Source: Fulvimonas soli
Lineage (GTDB): Bacteria > Pseudomonadota > Gammaproteobacteria > Xanthomonadales > Rhodanobacteraceae
Length of the DNA: 64,000 nucleotides
Direction: 5' to 3'
Assembly: GCF_003148905.1 (NCBI RefSeq)
Contig: NZ_QGHC01000002.1
Span: forward strand, 62,001 to 126,000
In this document: positions 60,418 through 64,000 of the stretch, in pieces
How positions within the stretch are numbered: the stretch's first letter is position 1
Layout: each line of letters begins with the position of its first letter
Translations under genes and position numbers: made by a program
Notes under the pieces: generated by a model
What the model saw: the letters and a program-made list of their open reading frames with translations, nothing else
Told to the model about the DNA's origin: nothing
Database searches by the model: none

Positions 60418-60951
60418 TCAATGCGTTAGCGTGCTGGCGAGCCGCTCCAGGCGGCCGCGTGCGGAGCCGTCGATCACTTCGCTGCCGGTGTCGATCACCA
60501 CGCCGCCGAGCAGCGCCGGGTCGACCGCCGTCTCCAGCTGGATCTCGCGCTTGAAGCGGCGCTTGAGCGAGGCCTTCAGCTGCTCGGCCTGCGCGGCGTC
60601 GAGCGCCATCGCGCTGGTCACCTTCACCAGCAGCTGCGACTCCGACTCGCGCTTGTAGGTCTCGTACAGCGCGGCCACCTCCGGCAGCAGCGCCAGCCGG
60701 CGGTGCGCGGCCAGCTCGCCGAGGAAGCGCGCGAACGCGCCGTCGGCGGCCGCGCCCGGCGGCAGGTGCAGCGCCACCAGCTGCTCGGGCGTCACGCGCG
60801 GGTCGCCGGCGAGCGCGGCCACGCGCGGCTCCTTCGCCACCTCGGCGGCGAAGGCCAGCGACGTCGACCAGTCGGCCAGCGCGCCGGCCGCGTGCGCGGC
60901 CTCGAAGGCGGCGCGGGCGTACGGGCGGGCGAGGGTGATTGCCTGCGCCAT
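60418..60951 (-). CDS. atpH: ATP synthase F1 subunit delta
   Basis: A 177-residue peripheral-stalk subunit joining F1 to the b dimer. It begins AITLARPYARAAFEAAH, typical for delta, and ends with the LKRRFKREIQLETAVDPALLGGVVIDTGSEVIDGS block (described by position 130-165). It starts 3 bp after atpF. Confidence 0.96.
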   Translation of the reverse strand: MAQAITLARPYARAAFEAAHAAGALADWSTSLAFAAEVAKEPRVAALAGDPRVTPEQLVALHLPPGAAADGAFARFLGELAAHRRLALLPEVAALYETYKRESESQLLVKVTSAMALDAAQAEQLKASLKRRFKREIQLETAVDPALLGGVVIDTGSEVIDGSARGRLERLASTLTH

Positions 60952-60954
60952 GGC

Positions 60955-61425
60955 TTACATCTCGGCCGCGAGCTGGTCGAGCATGGCCTTGTGGGCCGAG
61001 ACGTCGATCTCGCGCTGGACGATCTTCGCGGCGCCCTGCACGGCCAGCCGGCCGACCCAGCCGCGCAGCTCCTCGCGGGCCTTCTGCTGCATGCTGGCGA
61101 TCTCCTCGGCGGCGGCAGCCTTCAGGCGGTTGGCCTCGGCGAGCGCATCGGTGCGCGCCTTGTCGACGATCTGGTTGGCCTGCGCCTGGGCCTTCTCGAT
61201 GATCTCGGCCGCCTGCTGGCGCGCCTGGCGGATCTCGACGGCCGCGCGGGCGTCGGCGTCCTTCAGCTCGGCGCGCGCCTTCTCGGCGGCGGCCAGGCCG
61301 TCGGCGACCTTCTTCTGGCGCTCCTCGATGGCGTGGTTGAGCTGCGGCCAGATGAACTTGGTGGTGAACCAGACCAGGATGGCGAACGACACCAGCTGGC
61401 CGAGGAAGGTCATGTTGACGTTCAT
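60955..61425 (-). CDS. atpF: ATP synthase Fo subunit b
   Basis: A 156-residue peripheral-stalk subunit. One membrane helix (about residues 5-26) starting [20 protein letters not shown] is followed by a long Ala/Glu/Lys-rich helix to the C-terminus. Length is the same as E. coli b. Confidence 0.97.
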   Translation of the reverse strand: MNVNMTFLGQLVSFAILVWFTTKFIWPQLNHAIEERQKKVADGLAAAEKARAELKDADARAAVEIRQARQQAAEIIEKAQAQANQIVDKARTDALAEANRLKAAAAEEIASMQQKAREELRGWVGRLAVQGAAKIVQREIDVSAHKAMLDQLAAEM

Positions 61426-61464
61426 GATCTTTCCATTGACTCCGAATAACCCGTGGAACCGCCG

Positions 61465-61499
61465 ATCGCCGCGGCGGCCTCCGAGGCCGCCGCGGCGAT
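61465..61499. terminator. 17-bp GC hairpin between atpE and atpF
   Basis: ATCGCCGCGGCGGCCTC and its exact complement meet around a single base, 8 bp after the atpE stop (minus strand). No T-run follows, so it likely protects the upstream atpE 3' end or attenuates, favouring the high copy number of subunit c. Confidence 0.75.
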
Positions 61500-61507
61500 G
61501 ATTCGCT

Positions 61508-61804
<297 letters not shown>

Positions 61805-61853
61805 TTAAAGGTTTGGTTGAAGCGAATCGGCGGTACCGGGGTGAAGCGAAACG

Positions 61854-63118
<1,265 letters not shown>

Positions 63119-63133
63119 GATCCAATCTAAAAA

Positions 63134-63163
63134 AGTATATCAGCGGGCCGTTTGCAGCGACAA
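63134..63163 (-). promoter_or_regulatory. ATP synthase operon promoter
   Basis: On the minus strand an extended -10 TGATATACT (TATACT at 63139-63134) follows a -35 TTGTCG (63163-63158) by 18 bp. It stands out from GC-rich surroundings. Confidence 0.75.
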
Positions 63164-63218
63164 GCCGCGCGGCTGCGACATCTTGTCCGGCGCGGCCCGC
63201 CGTTCATGCTCCGCGCGC

Positions 63219-63249
63219 AAAGAAAAGGGCCGGTCACATGGACCGGCCC
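63219..63249 (-). terminator. Terminator after the phasin gene
   Basis: Stem GGGCCGGTC / GACCGGCCC with a 5-base loop, followed on the minus strand by TTTTCTTT. Confidence 0.88.
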
Positions 63250-63299
63250 GGCGGCGTCGCAAGAGGGGGAGGGAGGCGGGCGGCGCCGGATGAAACGTG

Positions 63300-63689
63300 T
63301 TACTTGGCGGCGGCCTTCTTGGCCTCGACCACCGGCGCGGTCACGGCTTCCTTGACCACCTGCTGCTGCTCCTTGGCCAGCTCGCCGAGGGACTCGGCGG
63401 TCTTCTGCGTGACGGCGAGGATCTCGCGCGCCACCGTCACCGCGCGCTCGGCGCTGTCGCGGTTCAGGGCGAAGCCCTTTTCCCACAGCCCGCGCAGGCC
63501 ATCGGCGGTGCGCGCCTCGGCGGCGACGGCGAAGAAATCGTTGGCGGCGGCGGACTGCTTCTCCAGCACGCCCAGCTGCAGGCCGGCGATCTGCTCCAGG
63601 CCCTGCAGGGCGATCGACTGCGCCTTGAAGGCGCCGTCGGCGAACTGGCGTGCGTAGGCGAACACCTGGCTGTTGAGTTGCTGCGTCAT
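63300..63689 (-). CDS. Phasin-family protein
   Basis: A 129-residue helical protein of the phasin family (PF09361-type): amphipathic helices rich in Ala/Gln/Glu with FAYARQFADGAFKAQ near the N-terminus and an Ala/Lys-rich tail ending KKAAAK. Phasins coat polyhydroxyalkanoate granules; some act in stress. ATG 63689 is the start of the conserved region. The upstream 63710-63830 is strongly AT-rich and must hold its promoter. No PHA synthase lies in the window. Confidence 0.82.
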   Translation of the reverse strand: MTQQLNSQVFAYARQFADGAFKAQSIALQGLEQIAGLQLGVLEKQSAAANDFFAVAAEARTADGLRGLWEKGFALNRDSAERAVTVAREILAVTQKTAESLGELAKEQQQVVKEAVTAPVVEAKKAAAK

Positions 63690-63844
63690 GATGCTTGACC
63701 CCTCGCGATGAGGTTGGGAAGTGGGATCAAGCCTAGCAAGGCTTTTTGTGCAATGCAATATATTTTTTCTTACCGCCCCGTTTCATCCATAGAAGTTATT
63801 TATTTACATTGTGTTACATAACGACCTCGTGTTGCCGCACCGCG

Positions 63845-64000
63845 TCAAAGGCTGGCTCGGCTGCAGCTGGCGCCGGCGGTGCAGGTCTCGTGCACGACCA
63901 CCTTGTCCAGCCCCGGCAGCGCCGGCTCCAGGCGGCTGAAGATCCAGCGCGCCAGGTTCTCGCTGGTCGGGTTCTCCAGGCCCTCGACGTCGTTGAGGTA
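63845..64000 (-). CDS. queD: 6-carboxy-5,6,7,8-tetrahydropterin synthase QueD, C-terminal part
   Basis: Open from the window's end to TGA at 63845. The 51 residues include [14 protein letters not shown] and [13 protein letters not shown], the C-terminal signature of QueD with the catalytic His-Glu pair (VHET). QueD makes the queuosine precursor from dihydroneopterin triphosphate. The N-terminal zinc-binding half lies outside the window. Confidence 0.85.
   Translation of the reverse strand, partial: YLNDVEGLENPTSENLARWIFSRLEPALPGLDKVVVHETCTAGASCSRASL

Overview
The window is high-GC (roughly 70%) proteobacterial chromosome. Gene content points to the order Xanthomonadales (Lysobacterales), Lysobacter/Luteimonas/Rhodanobacter-like. 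The markers are an Oar-like TonB receptor, an S46 dipeptidyl-peptidase beside an M16 protease, an aaeXAB-type hydroxybenzoate exporter, a XanB2-type chorismatase with aryl-polyene (xanthomonadin-like) genes, and an atpIBEFHAGDC operon on the same strand as glmU. I cannot name the species.

Layout. 0-15 kb: receptor 3' end, tyrB, ttcA, a DUF465 gene, pssA, the MarR-aaeB-aaeX-aaeA operon, an S46 peptidase, a DUF4156 lipoprotein, an M16 protease, and two tandem paralogous mini membrane proteins behind a canonical sigma-54 promoter. 15-31 kb: trmL, ubiJ-ubiB, truC, arfB, a PlsC-like acyltransferase, an RhtB exporter, a LysR gene divergent from the glyoxylate-shunt genes aceB-aceA, a cation/proton antiporter with a long structured leader, comM, ubiK, a PII gene, a membrane protein and gpmA. 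31-41 kb: a periplasmic VNG-repeat protein, cytochrome b561, hemF, then a partial aryl-polyene locus (KS, chain-length factor, glycosyltransferase, acyltransferase, ACP, xanB2), a decayed P-loop kinase gene, glmU and a lipoprotein.

41.36-54.68 kb is the most interesting region. It is a one-strand, tightly overlapping cluster with lower GC than its surroundings, lying between glmU and atpC, genes that are normally close together in this order. It reads as a RiPP (ribosomally made, post-translationally modified peptide) gene cluster. It encodes a 46-residue precursor with the C-terminal repeat RCNG-RCDG, a radical SAM/SPASM maturase, an LpxL-like acyltransferase with an apparent C-terminal peptide-recognition domain, and an M50 membrane protease. 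It also encodes a JmjC oxygenase, a TauD-like oxygenase, two catalytically complete arginase-family enzymes, and two paralogous pseudo-arginases that lost metal ligands but gained an N-terminal PqqD-like recognition domain. Two MacB-type permeases complete it. Each complete arginase lies next to one pseudo-arginase, giving two modules for two core arginines. My inference is a lipidated, ornithine-containing, probably hydroxylated and cross-linked peptide. I know of no described system with this composition.

55.6-64 kb: the complete F1Fo ATP synthase operon (atpIBEFHAGDC, minus strand) with its promoter, a phasin gene and the 3' end of queD. Many intergenic gaps, notably in aceBA and atp, hold long hairpins of differing sequence. 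REP-like repeats are scattered through the window and a related copy lies in direct orientation on each side of the RiPP cluster.
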